A stretch of DNA of 22,500 nucleotides from Halisarca cf. caerulea (GCA_963170055.1 CAUJGJ010000318.1:467781-490280); one strand, 5' to 3'. Shown: positions 10,991 through 21,880, counted from the stretch's first letter. Numbers and translations are program-made. The notes: generated from the letters alone by a model not told the origin.

Positions 10991-11085
10991 TCTGTTATAA
11001 GGCATCGACATGTGCTAAGTGAAAGTAGGTACGTAGTATTTTCTTTCTGTAATATCATGCACAGTGACTTCAATATTTTAAGTAA
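10991..11085 (+). repeat. Conserved block of about 82 bases, copy 1 (inverted copy at 17236-17325)
   Basis: From GCATCGACATGTGC to CAATATTTTAAGT this block matches the reverse complement of the right-hand copy with about three differences, closer than the adjacent R1 repeat pair. It directly precedes the CT microsatellite here and an AT microsatellite at the other site. Confidence 0.75.
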
Positions 11086-11087
11086 TT

Positions 11088-11411
<324 letters not shown>

Positions 11412-12790
11412 CCTATGTTGGTTTATCTCTGAAAATCTTATTTATCCGACACTGTGTTGTGAATTGCCATCACTACACTATGTACAATCTGACCTGGCTT
11501 ATCCGTCACCTGATTTGTCCAATGCATTTCACGACGAATAGATGTGGTCGGATTAAACAAAGGCCCACTGTTTGTATATGGAGTGATTAAGTGTTGGCAT
11601 CCACTGCTTCCTGTGCCAAATCTCCACCACATGCACTGCTCCACACATCAGAACACAGCCATCCTAAGCTCACAATAGGAAGCTATGATTGACTATCTTG
11701 AAACAATATGAACTGTTTTAATGATGATGTATTTATTGTGCTTTGATCTGCTTCAGGCTCGGTACAAGTTATGGCTAAGCATGTATAACAAGATAAAAGT
11801 TACTTCCGCAACATTTACCAAGTTCCATGCATGCTGTACAGCAGTTCTATCTGGTCTAACCACACTCCAAACTGTATTATGGCCATTCTCCGTGTAACTG
11901 GTTTTTTTTTCATGCCAACAATGCATAGGTATCGCTTTTACAGTAAAAAAATATGATCGATATAGCACTACACACTGGTCCTTTATTCCATAGAATTACA
12001 TTTTACACTTTAATCTTTAGGTTTTTATTAATTCGTTTGATCTGCAACTTGTCCGGAGGAAAAGTTTCCGCATGCATGACTTTCAACCCACAAGTACACT
12101 GAAATTCAAAAATATCATGTGAAAATATACCGTGTACGCTTTAATTTTCGCGTGGTTTAATATTCGCGGTATTCGCAGATTGGAAGCCATCCGCGAAAGT
12201 ATAGACCCGCAAAAATTTAGATCGGGCACTTGTGCAATGGCAAAACATGGCCGTCCGCGAATATTAAAACGCGAAAATCGCTAAAAGACAAAATCCGCGA
12301 AATATACACCCCGCAAAAATTAAAGCGCATACGGTATGCTGTAGCTTGTCTTCACTGACCTTATGAATTTAAAAGTAATCTAATTAAGAGCTTTGATAAA
12401 CAAACCACAAGTGTTTAGTTGCTAATATTGTGTTCTTTGCAGCAGTGAAATTATATGAGAATCTATGTTGTGATTGATTGATTGTCCTTTGTAGACAATA
12501 CCTGTAGTTTTGTGAAGAGGGGAAATTGGGATGGGAAGGGGGTGTGGTGGAGTGGTCCAATACTGTCCATTCACTTCACTCTCTAAGTTAATATGGAGAG
12601 AAACGTCTATGGAATGATATTTTACGTAACTTCACTGCTTGTGCATCCAGTTATACCCCATGCACTACGCAAAAATCAGTCCCATGTTGTAGGGTTGGGA
12701 ACAAGATTAGGCTGTTTAATCATCCCTCATGGCCATGTAGCATCCTACCTTGTATCTTGAGCAATTTGCTAAGTTGAGTTGCAGTTTACT
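11412..12790 (+). repeat. Repeat R3, copy 1 (direct copy at 20078-21880)
   Basis: Long alignable stretches include GGTTTATCTCTGAAAA, GGAGTGATTAAGTGTTGG, CCACTGCTTCCTGTGCC, ACACTGGTCCTTTATT, AAACAAACCACAAGTGTTTA and GGGGTGTGGTGGAGTGG. Together with R1 and the 82-base block it forms a contiguous unit of about 2.2 kb here. This copy has a 205-base insertion (12130-12334) but only about two units of the 16-base repeat that is expanded in the other copy. No coding frame is supported. Confidence 0.85.
12130..12334 (+). mobile_element. MITE of about 205 bases with TA target duplication (Tc1/mariner-like)
   Basis: The termini CCGTGTACGCTTTAATTTT and the reverse complement of the right end, CCGTATGCGCTTTAATTTT, match with a few differences. 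The element is flanked by TA (12128-12129 and 12335-12336). The homologous position of the repeat at 20078-21880 has no insertion and reads GAAAATGTATACAGTAGCTT, with a single TA, so this is a filled site against an empty site. The interior is rich in CGCGAA and TTCGCG words and has no open frame. Assignment to Tc1/mariner rests on the TA duplication only. Confidence 0.85.
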
Positions 12791-12907
12791 TTATTTGTGC
12801 TCCTTGGTCTCAAAATAGAACAATAATTTGAATAGAAAATATTGATTTTGGGACAAAGAGGCTTCATTAAAAAAATTACCCTACAAGCAAGCAGTGTGGC
12901 CAATCTC

Positions 12908-13267
12908 AAATATGGACTCAACTGGCATGGGCAACAGAAATAATATTAACCTTGCTAAACCAGAAAAGGACCAGGGTAAATATGGTTGCCCTTGTGCCAG
13001 GTCTTATATCACAGTGACATCCCACAATTGGTTTCAGAACACTTTTACTGTGAAAGTGGTTTTTCATGTAACTATCACAATCTTGTAGTTTGCATGGGAA
13101 GACCCCCTGTGGGATGGTCACAATTGTCCGGCTCCTGGTAATAGATTGGTTGGTTCTATCGTGACATGCCAACATCTTGTAATGACATTGAATTGCGAAT
13201 TTGTGCTGATTATGGCATCCAGAATGAAGACATCTTGACATCTCATTTTCAATTCTGGGTGTTTTGA
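12908..13267 (+). pseudogene. Plus-strand relic of the CPPG/DDIEL domain (C-terminal half)
   Basis: Reading across several frames gives the C-terminal half of the family domain in order: an IWT..A start near 12910, KYGCPCARS (from 12978), then [17 protein letters not shown] after a frame change, WEDPLWDGHNCPAPGNR (from 13098) after another, and GWFYRD..SCNDIELRIC..GIQNEDI to FWVF and a stop at 13265-13267. At least three frameshifts separate these parts and no upstream collagen or signal-peptide part is seen. [13 protein letters not shown] and the NEDI ending resemble the collagen-linked copy at 18157 more than the tandem pair. Confidence 0.85.
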
Positions 13268-13518
13268 TAAAGGATTCTGCTAAACTGATTTCTGTTGCGA
13301 TACATCAAACTGATGTTATTTGCAACTTAATTCAAATTTAAACATATTTACATCTGATGATAATGTACCATGTAATCATTTTGGTCAATTACGTATTGTC
13401 ATAATTACATTCAATTCAATGTATATAATATTACCCTATAACCACATTACTTTCACCGAATGTACTAAGATTGCAGGTATTATATCACAATTGATTTGAA
13501 AGCATGCAAAAAGTGAAT

Positions 13519-13799
<281 letters not shown>

Positions 13800-14387
13800 A
13801 CAAATTAACCTCCTTACAAAGAACAAATGGAGCTGTCCCAACTGAAGGTGTCCTTTTTTCGAAGATTCATCTGCATACGAATGCAGAATCTTTGTATAAT
13901 TTTACTTTTTCTGTAGTCGTTTCTATGCCACATGCTGGCATGTAACCTAACTGGATATTATGTGAAATTTTAGCAGATTAAACAAATTGAAATATCCGTC
14001 AAATGAAGTGAAAAAACAGATTAAACCAATTAAAAATGAGGGTAATCATATATCTTATCGCATTAAAACTTCTCACTTCTCATGCACAATAATGGTTGAT
14101 GTAAGTATACATTGTGCATTAATACTATGTGTGAATATTCCACAAAGCTCTATTCCATATAGTATCATGCTATTGGTGTGTATCACGAACGAGCAGGTAA
14201 CAATCATACTTAATCTTTTGAATGATTAATATTATAATTGCAGATGTGAATATAATGATAATAAGTGGCACACATACACCTTAATATGCTGTTACGACAC
14301 CTATATATCAATTAATTTTACTGAAGGATGAAAAATTAAATTAGCTATACCTATTAATACCAATTCCTGCGTGACATTGTGCAGTAC
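13800..14387. other. Intergenic stretch, probable 3' flank of the next gene
   Basis: AT-rich, with one plus-strand frame (13987-14229) that shows no domain and is not supported. The 3' end of the minus-strand gene that stops at 14388 must lie here. I see no perfect AATAAA on its strand close to the stop. Confidence 0.45.
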
Positions 14388-15068
14388 TCAATCACTCATA
14401 ATTTCAACACTAATGTACTGAATGGCATAGGTCTCTCCTTCAGGTCTGGGGTTACCATCACCTGAAACAACGAGGTATATATCTTTGCTCATGTCTGGGC
14501 CATCATTGAAGATCCCTGTAACAACTTGTCCCCCGGAATAATAGGCTCCAAATCTTTCTGAAGGCTTATACAAAAAGGTGATTTGCTCATCATATGGTTT
14601 AGTTAAGACAGTACTGCCCTGAACATCAACGCCCTTTCCATTTTCGGATTCCTGGACATCAGCGCCCATTCCTTTTTTGAATGGTGAGTTACTGAGCAAC
14701 AGTGGAGTAGTATAAGGACGATTGTCAATAATGTATGCTGCAGCATAAAATCCTCTTGCATTTCCTATGCCAACACGAAGATCTGAGTCACCCATTGGAT
14801 TCTTAGCCGAAACAGTGATCTTAAAGACTACATCCTCTTGAATGGATCGCACCGAAGGCAATGGAACGGTGAGCAACCGCCCTGTACTCTCCAATGGCTG
14901 GTAAAGAGTAAGTCGCTTCAAATCATGACTTCTAACGGCTGACGGCTTGAAATAAGCATTCTCGTAAAGCCACTTTGGTGTCATTAACTTGGAGTAGATG
15001 GTGTCTCCCAGGACTGCACCACCCATGAAGTAGACCACGAGTCCAAGTGTGATCAAAGAACGAATCAT
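14388..15068 (-). CDS. Orphan secreted protein, 226 residues, cysteine-free
   Basis: A single exon. I start at the ATG at 15066-15068 (MIRSLITLGLVVYFMGG) because the frame upstream has only a TTG. Residues 4-20 are a hydrophobic signal peptide with likely cleavage after GAVLG. The mature part of about 205 residues has no cysteine and alternates strand-like segments with glycine turns: VVFKITVSAKNPMGDSDLRV (80-99), GFYAAAYIIDNRPY (106-119), ITFLYKPSERFGAYYSGG (163-180), DIYLVVSGDGNPRPEGETYA (196-215) and IQYISVEI (216-223). It looks like a beta-sandwich of the lectin or carbohydrate-binding kind, but that is inference from pattern; no family is recognised. A weak internal repeat (GADVQ, then GVDVQ) is at 135-150. 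A strong TATA box precedes it. Confidence 0.75.
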   Translation of the reverse strand: MIRSLITLGLVVYFMGGAVLGDTIYSKLMTPKWLYENAYFKPSAVRSHDLKRLTLYQPLESTGRLLTVPLPSVRSIQEDVVFKITVSAKNPMGDSDLRVGIGNARGFYAAAYIIDNRPYTTPLLLSNSPFKKGMGADVQESENGKGVDVQGSTVLTKPYDEQITFLYKPSERFGAYYSGGQVVTGIFNDGPDMSKDIYLVVSGDGNPRPEGETYAIQYISVEIMSD

Positions 15069-15178
15069 AATGCTTCGCTGAAGAGACAAAATTGTCACCA
15101 ACGATCCAATTAATTTTCTTCTTCACGTTGGTTTGTAACCGTGTTGCTTGAAGTTGATACAGACACAGTAGCCCCTCT

Positions 15179-15186
15179 CTTTTATA
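15179..15186 (-). promoter_or_regulatory. TATA box of the 226-residue secreted protein gene
   Basis: The minus strand reads GGCTATAAAAGAGAGGGG, a near-consensus TATA box about 110 bases upstream of the chosen ATG. That leaves room for a 5' untranslated region of about 80-90 bases starting near 15150. The nearby dispersed repeat (15207-15829) ends about 20 bases upstream of it. Confidence 0.7.
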
Positions 15187-15206
15187 GCCTTCTTAGATAA
15201 TAGGTA

Positions 15207-15829
15207 CTTTTCATTACCAACAGGCCCTGGGGCTTTCCTGGGAGGGACCTGACTGGAAATATTGTATCTAACTGAAATGATATTTTATGTGTGCGTGATA
15301 TTGAATTAAATTTTATTGTCTTTGTTTACATATAATTATAATTATTGTTTATACAGTGAACAGCATGTTTGTGTAAGAATGACCCTTATACCTAGATTCG
15401 GGTAAGTCCTTTAGTACTGGTGACGTGTTTGCTGATGTGCAGTGGAAACTGGTTAACACAAAGTTGCTTAGCAAGAAATATTGCTTAACAAGAACAGTAC
15501 TATGCACCAACTGTATTTAGAATGTACTATCTTTATACTTATAACAAGAAATACTTTTAGCAAGAACTAAATCTCAGTGCACCCTGGGTTTCTCGTTAAC
15601 CAGTTTCCACTGTATTGGTATTGGTTTACAAAAAAGCTTATCAAAGTATTGGACAAAAGTATTCAGCCTTGTTGAGGTATGGAAAAAGTACCAATATTAT
15701 TTATCAGACTAATTAATTTTCTGAATCAGTTAATTATAATCTAGCTTCTCATACTATATTCAAAATAAAAAGTAACTATATAATATGTTTGTGTTCATGG
15801 ACCTTCATCAACTGTTATGATATTGCATG
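15207..15829 (+). repeat. Dispersed repeat, inverted relative to the copy at 3483-3936
   Basis: Same family as the entry at 3483-3936. This copy contains the 173-base inserted element. It lies immediately upstream of a TATA-driven gene and could have contributed regulatory sequence. Confidence 0.8.
15440..15612 (+). mobile_element. MITE of 173 bases with perfect 18-base terminal inverted repeats
   Basis: The ends are CAGTGGAAACTGGTTAAC (15440-15457) and its exact reverse complement (15595-15612). The paralogous repeat at 3483-3936 lacks it and reads straight through GCTGATCGATTGGTATT. Flanks here are GCTGATGTG and TATTGGTATT, compatible with a TA target duplication whose left copy has mutated. 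The CAGT...GGTTAAC end resembles pogo/Tigger-type elements, from memory. The interior repeats AGCAAGAA/AACAAGAA motifs and has no open frame. Confidence 0.85.
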
Positions 15830-16504
15830 TGCTATGATATTCTGTTTGTGCTTGGTTGGAAGTCTGAGTGTGCTAATGTTGTACAACATGGCTGTTGCAC
15901 TTTAATGATAATAATTATGTAGCTTGAGGTGTAGTAATACAGTGATGATCATCAAGAAATTATTAGAGGAGACAGTGAAATGATACGATATTGTATAGTC
16001 ATATGTGGTTGTCAGACTACATTGTAATGTTTATGTTGAAAATGCAATGTTTTGCTGTCCACTGTTTCTAGTAGTGGTTGTATATTACCATTATAGTCTG
16101 CTATGATCATCAAAGATCTAAAAGTGAAGTGTTGTGCACGGCTCATGGGATTGACAATATGTTGCTTTGAATTATATATATAATATTTTAGTCAGAGCAC
16201 AACTCTATTTAGGCTAATGAACCATTACAACATTGATGTCTAGGTACTATATATATATTAGTTACTATGATAACATTATAATTAATATATATTTCACAGT
16301 TGCTGCAATATTATTGTAATTATGCATGCTAATGTTATTGTGTTTGCTTCTGGTTCTGTGATGCACTTGTATTATACATGATTGTAGGGTAATTCACTAC
16401 ACTTTTCATGACTTGTAGGGGCTGTCCTGGGAAGACTAAAGTTGACATAATTTATGCAACTCAAATGATCATTAGGAACTGAGCTAGGATAACTATGTTG
16501 TTTT
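15830..16504. other. AT-rich intergenic stretch, nothing recognised
   Basis: No supported exon, hairpin or tandem repeat. Short TATATA runs occur. Confidence 0.5.
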
Positions 16505-16890
16505 TGCTACCCATCCATTTGATTAATATTTGGGTAACATTTGTTTGATTTAGTCCCATTTCAGGTCACTTTGGACGCGAATTACGCAGAAGGTGCTCGT
16601 CAAACTTTGCTGTAGCTAAAACTAGCAAAGAGGGACGTTTGTGTTCTGCGAGGTTGGGCAAGCGATTCGTTTGAAAGTCTAACTAAAACTTTGCTTTTAG
16701 ACAAATTAAAAAATATCACTTTCTGCCTCCTGGTGCCGAATAGCTCTATTGTAGAAAAGAAATCGACTCATTAAAGCACAGAACTAGGCCATATCCTGGG
16801 ATGACTTTCTTGTTTGTGGAAGTTTGTCTTTGCTTTTGGCAGGGTTCCAACTATTTTCTTTGGGGGCTCAAATTGGTCAGCCATCTCGGT
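16505..16890 (+). repeat. Repeat R1, copy 2 (direct copy of 10605-10990)
   Basis: See the entry at 10605-10990. Homology stops near GGTCAGCCATCTC; after that the 82-base block is inverted and displaced by about 350 bases. Confidence 0.85.
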
Positions 16891-17136
16891 CAACATGTTC
16901 TGCCACATGACAATCATGTGTAGGTAATGTCAACGTCAACCAAACTAGCCTATCACTTCGACTCTAGCACTGTCTCATGAATACTGTGCTTTGCATACAT
17001 CTAGTTTTATATAATCATCAATTCGTAGAAGATCCAACCCAACATGATACCACATCAGTACATGTTGCTTTGTATATACCACCACATGTGCTGGATCTAG
17101 TTGATCCTATATATATCCTCAATGACATCGTATTCA

Positions 17137-17138
<2 letters not shown>

Positions 17139-17200
<62 letters not shown>
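17139..17200. repeat. (AT)n microsatellite
   Basis: About 60 bases of pure TA dinucleotides, next to the inverted 82-base block. Cruciform-prone. Confidence 0.95.
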
Positions 17201-17208
<8 letters not shown>

Positions 17209-17235
17209 ATGTATAATATAGATATAGAGCAAAGC

Positions 17236-17325
17236 ACTTAAAATATTGAAGTCACTGTGCATAATAATACAGAAACAAAATACTACGTACCTACTTTCAC
17301 TTAGCACATGTCGATGCATTATAAG
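17236..17325 (-). repeat. Conserved block of about 82 bases, inverted copy
   Basis: The reverse complement matches 10998-11085 with about three mismatches. See that entry. Confidence 0.75.
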
Positions 17326-17779
17326 TTATTACTAGACAGGTAATCTTTCCCTGTCATGCCAGAAGGTCCTTTGTTCTATGTAATCAACCTAATTGTATCT
17401 CCTGATTACGTCATGTATCAAAGACGATGGATGTAAACAAGACAAATCCTTCAAACACTTGAAATATCAAATACTCCATCCAACAATATTATTATTTTCA
17501 ATACTGTCCTTCCCTTTATGACTGCAAAACTTTACATTAATTTGAAGATTTTGTGATTAAGAATCACATGCGTAGTCCCACAATTACAAACAAGCATACA
17601 CGCAAGCACCCCCCCAAGTCCACACTCCGCATGTACATTCAAACACATGCAGGTGCATAGATGCGTGAGCAACGTAGTGTAATAGTCCTGGATATGCATG
17701 TCAGTATCCATCCCAGTCCATACAAGCTACAGGAAAGTTTACAGTATTGTCAGAGGCTGTCTACAAGAATAGATGCATG
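17326..17779. other. Intergenic stretch, nothing recognised
   Basis: No gene is supported. A C-run and CACGCAAGCACC-type sequence near 17600 is low complexity. Confidence 0.5.
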
Positions 17780-17812
17780 ATATGTGTGTGTGTGTGTGTT
17801 TCTTTGTATTTG

Positions 17813-17865
<53 letters not shown>

Positions 17866-17903
17866 GGTGTGTACATGCGTGTGTTTGTGTGTGTGCATGC
17901 ATG
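17780..17903. repeat. (GT)n microsatellite
   Basis: GT runs with short TTTC and TATGG interruptions. Confidence 0.95.
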
Positions 17904-18156
17904 CCAAATATACTAGAGATAATATTTCAATGATTTTTCACAATGCATGGAATTCAAATAAATCATTATTGTAATTTGCATAGGAATAATTGTGAGAGAT
18001 ATTAAAGTAAATTACAAGTAATGTAGAAAGAAGTTTTCACTGTCATGTGAGTAGCATTTTTGCATGTTAGTCTAACACTAAACTATTGCATATTATGTTC
18101 TTTCTAAATGTACTGCATGTTAATGGGAACGATTTCCTCGAAAATGATGAAGATTT

Positions 18157-19554
18157 TCACATTGTCCAAATTTCATAGCTTTCGATTGCAATGTCTTCGT
18201 TGGAGTATCCTGAGCTGGCGCAGATTCGTAGCTCAATGTCATCACTCGATGTGAGCACTTCACGATGGAACCAGCCAAACCTCTTACAGCAGTCATTGCG
18301 TGGGGCATGGCAGCCTTTGCCGTCCCACAAAGGGTCGTCCCATATGACCATCCCGTGTCTGTATGTGCTCACAAAACCACTTTCACAATAAAAGTGTTCA
18401 CCAACGTAATCAGGAACACTACTTCTATCAGATGTGTCCGTCCTAGCGCATGGACAGCGATACTGCCCACGACTGTACAGTTCAGACAACCCTGCTGCGT
18501 ATGTCCAGAGGTGCCGCTTTGGGTTCCCTTGAGTGATTGATACACCATCGACGTAGTGGCTGTCTATCGGTAGGAGTCCAGGAGGGGGAAATCCCTCCGT
18601 GCTGCCAACTTGATACCCCTTCACGATACCACACACCTGTTGATATTCAAATAGAACTGGGAATTTTACAGACACACATCCAGCAGTTGTGTTGGTCCTT
18701 CCGCAAGCCCTTTGAAAAGTTGTTCCGTTTGTGAAGGTGCGAAAACCTTGTGGACAGGGATCTCCCCTTTTTGTATCAAAATGAGCAATTTGCTTCCAGT
18801 TTCCAAACACACCACATATGTTGCTCGGAGAACTCATCTTGAGGACTTTCAAAGTTTCCTCTATGTTCTCTAACTGTGATATGATTACATCCAATGTTTT
18901 CTCTTCCTTTGGTTGGGTATGACTCTGCAGTGTTGTGTTAATCTCCTCCACTTTCTCACATAAATCTTCAACAACAGTACTTATAGTTCTGGTGACATTG
19001 TTGAGAACTGTGTTTGAAAAACGATTGAATTCATCATCACTCAGGATTGTGGCTCCAATATCACCCTTTTCACCCTTTCTACCTGATTGTCCTGGCTCAC
19101 CGCTCTGCCCTTTAATACCTTGTGGACCAGGAGGGCCTTGGTCACCTTTCTTACCGGGTGGTCCACCAAAACCTGAGGGACCAATGGGTCCTGGAGGACC
19201 TTGTGGACCAGGAGGGCCTCGATAACCTTTTTCCTCGGTACCTGGGTGACCCTGTGGGCCACGAGGGCCTGGGGCTCCTTCTTTACCTTTAGGTCCAGCA
19301 GCACCTGGGGAACCAGTGGGTCCAGGGAGACCTTGCAAGCCTTGTAGGCCTTCTGGTCCCTGTTCACCAGGGGGACCCTGGACTCCTTGAGTACCTGGTG
19401 GTCCGGTCTCCCCAGGTACTCCTCGTACATCGACAGTGAGACTGAGCTTGCCTGATGGAGCATCCACACATTCGTGTTCTGCCTGAAAAGCATGCACGCT
19501 TGGAAGAAATAAGAGATATACCAAGCACAGCATCTTTTTGCAGTCCATAACCAC
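18157..19554 (-). CDS. Secreted collagen-like protein with the CPPG/DDIEL domain, 465 residues
   Basis: A single exon starting [10 protein letters not shown]. The signal peptide is about 1-22 (SVHA then FQ). The collagen helix has 21 Gly-X-Y triplets at 45-107, a short break after G105 (TEEK), and 20 more at 110-169. Many X-Y pairs are Pro-Pro, Pro-Gln or Lys-Asp/Glu, as in stable triple helices. Residues 170-245 are a polar linker that may be helical ([41 protein letters not shown]) and could help trimerise. The C-terminal domain (about 247-465) has KRGDPCPQG (262-270), [22 protein letters not shown] (308-315), [49 protein letters not shown] (405-415), CC and [10 protein letters not shown]-glycosylation sequons occur at N186, N206, N276 and N288. 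It is probably a trimeric extracellular matrix or cell-surface-associated protein. Collagen genes usually have many introns, so the uninterrupted frame is unusual. Confidence 0.9.
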   Translation of the reverse strand: MVMDCKKMLCLVYLLFLPSVHAFQAEHECVDAPSGKLSLTVDVRGVPGETGPPGTQGVQGPPGEQGPEGLQGLQGLPGPTGSPGAAGPKGKEGAPGPRGPQGHPGTEEKGYRGPPGPQGPPGPIGPSGFGGPPGKKGDQGPPGPQGIKGQSGEPGQSGRKGEKGDIGATILSDDEFNRFSNTVLNNVTRTISTVVEDLCEKVEEINTTLQSHTQPKEEKTLDVIISQLENIEETLKVLKMSSPSNICGVFGNWKQIAHFDTKRGDPCPQGFRTFTNGTTFQRACGRTNTTAGCVSVKFPVLFEYQQVCGIVKGYQVGSTEGFPPPGLLPIDSHYVDGVSITQGNPKRHLWTYAAGLSELYSRGQYRCPCARTDTSDRSSVPDYVGEHFYCESGFVSTYRHGMVIWDDPLWDGKGCHAPRNDCCKRFGWFHREVLTSSDDIELRICASSGYSNEDIAIESYEIWTM

Positions 19555-20077
19555 ATAGAAGGAATGAAGGTGATATCCTGACTGTCTGATGAAGCTAGCA
19601 CGTGCAAGTGTTGTTATAGAGGATGGCCTAAAAAGTTGTCACTAGCATAAATTATAGGCAAACAGTCAATGCTAATTCATCCAATTGAATAGTTTGTGAT
19701 TTTGTATGCATACAGAATGATGTAATTCTATCCAACTTGACCAGTATCGATTGCTATGTATGCATGAAACGACAAATCTATAGCCATACCGCCCACTGAA
19801 ATTGGTATTAACATGCAGTTTGTGGTTTCTGACCATGTATGTATTCAGTATATCACGATTATTAAATTTGTTAGCTGATAACCCCCCCCCCCCCCAGGGT
19901 GTTGCCTTTCTATTAGATTAAATAATGGTATGTTTAGATCAACCAATATTATGTCTATATGATTATTATGTACAGTTGTGACTATATTGTAACTAGCTAT
20001 GACTATTGAATCAGACAGCGAACACTGCAATGTGCAGCATGATGTGTATGTGTTGAAATACAGTCACGAGTTTATCC
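19555..20077. other. Upstream flank of the collagen-like gene and AT-rich spacer
   Basis: On the minus strand CTCTATAACAAC near 19610-19621 could be a weak TATA element about 60 bases upstream of the ATG. A C(14) run lies at 19882-19895. No other gene is supported. Confidence 0.4.
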
Positions 20078-21880
20078 AACGCTGGTTTATCTCTGAAAAC
20101 CCTATTCATCCAACACTGTGCTGCGAATCGCTATTGAAGGTCGGGTGTATGCCAAAGCACAAGCAACAACAATTCACAATAAAATGATTCACTAAAAACT
20201 CCTCACAATACAAGACACCAAAGACAGCAGATCCACTAGACAACTCTAAACTATATACAACATGCACCAGGTCACTAACTGTGCGTGCATGGTTACAGTG
20301 TGTAAGTACAAAAATCATGTGACCAGGCACGACGCATGCAATTCATGATCATATCATGCAACAAAGACACAGACACTACATTTATTAATTTACACAAATT
20401 TAGTCACAGTTGGCTATACACCACACTATCACTACACTGTGCATGTACACAATCTGACCTGGTTTATCCTACATCTGATTAATCCAACACCTGATTCATC
20501 CAACACCTGTTTGATCCAACACCTGTTTCATTCATCACCTGATTTGTCCATCACCTGATTTATCCATCACCTGATTCATCCAACACCTGTTTCATTCATC
20601 ACCTGATTCATCCATCACCTGGTTTATCCATCACCAGATTTGTCCATCACCTGATTTATCCATCACCTGATTCATCCAACACCTGATTCATTCATCACCT
20701 GATTTATCCATCACCTGATTTACCCACCACATAGCTGATTTATCTATCACTTGATTTATCCATTACCTAATTCATCCATCACCTGATTTATCCATCACCC
20801 GATTTATCTATCACCTGATATTTTGATTATCCATCACCTGATTCATCCAACGCATTTCAGGAAGAATAGATGTAGTCGGACAAACGAAGGCCCACTGCTT
20901 GTATATGGAGTGATTAAGTGTTGGCATCCACTGCTTCCTGTGCCAAATCTCCACCACATGCACCTCTCCACATATGAGCACATAGCCACCCGAAGCTATA
21001 GATATGATTGACTGTCGTGAAAAAATGGACTGCTTAATGATCATAATAATATTATGCATGCTTCTACCTCAGGCTCGGTACAAGTTATAGCGGGATAAGC
21101 GTAAACTGGTAATTATAGTTATTTCCATTACATTTAGTAAGTTCCGTACTGTACGGCATTGCTGTCTGATTTAACCACACTCCAAATTGTATTACAGCCA
21201 TGCTCCATGTAACAGTCTATTTATTCAAGCCAACATTGCATAGGTGTCACTTGTACAGTAAAATATCATTGATCTAAGAGTACACACTGGTCCTTTATTA
21301 TACCGAATATATTTTACACTTTATTCTTTGTTTTTTTTTTGCATTTTTACATTCACAAACAACCATGTCTGTCATTGTGCAAGTGGTTGACCTGCATTTT
21401 AGCCAGTCTGAGAAAAAACTTCGCATATGGCTTTCAACCCACAAAAACAATAAATATAATATTTGTGTGAAAATGTATACAGTAGCTTGTCTTTGTTGAA
21501 TTAATGGATATAAAAGTAATCTAATTACATCCCTGATAAACAAACCACAAGTGTTTAGTAACTATTATTGTGTTCTTTGCAGCAGTGATATCATGTAGGA
21601 ATCTATGTTGTGATTGAATAGTCCTTTGTAGGCAATACCTAGTTTTGTGGTGAGAGTAAAAGTGGGATGGTCAGGGGGTGTGGTGGAGTGGCCCTTTTCT
21701 GTCCATTCATTTCACTCTCTAAGTTTAATAATACAGAGAAAATCTTCCATGGAATGATATTGTATGCAATTCTACTGGTTATGAACTCAGTGCACTGCAT
21801 CAAAATCAGACCCAGATTGTGGGGTTGGGAACAAGACTAGGTTGTAATCATCCATCATGGCCGATGCATTTCATCACTGA
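20078..21880 (+). repeat. Repeat R3, copy 2 (direct copy of 11412-12790)
   Basis: See copy 1. Relative to copy 1 it has an extra segment of about 300 bases (about 20125-20430) and an expanded minisatellite, and it lacks the 205-base MITE. Homology ends near ATCATGGCC. Confidence 0.85.
20461..20850 (+). repeat. 16-base minisatellite, about two dozen units
   Basis: The unit is close to GATTTATCCATCACCT, with common variants CATCCAACACCT and CATTCATCACCT. The period of 16 holds through most of the tract, with a disturbed unit near 20725-20740 (CACATAGCTG). The matching place in repeat copy 1 (about 11490-11525) has only about two units. Confidence 0.9.

Noticed and set aside
15069..15101. Eleven-codon extension of the orphan secreted protein
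   Set aside because: It would start with TTG. The first ATG at 15068 gives a clean signal peptide.
18935..19225. Proline- and glycine-rich plus-strand frame opposite the collagen-like gene
   Set aside because: It is the antisense shadow of the Gly-X-Y region, whose codons read as Pro-rich on the other strand.
19041..19607. 188-codon minus-strand frame overlapping the collagen-like gene
   Set aside because: It is an out-of-frame reading of the collagen repeats. The signal peptide and domain are in the other frame.
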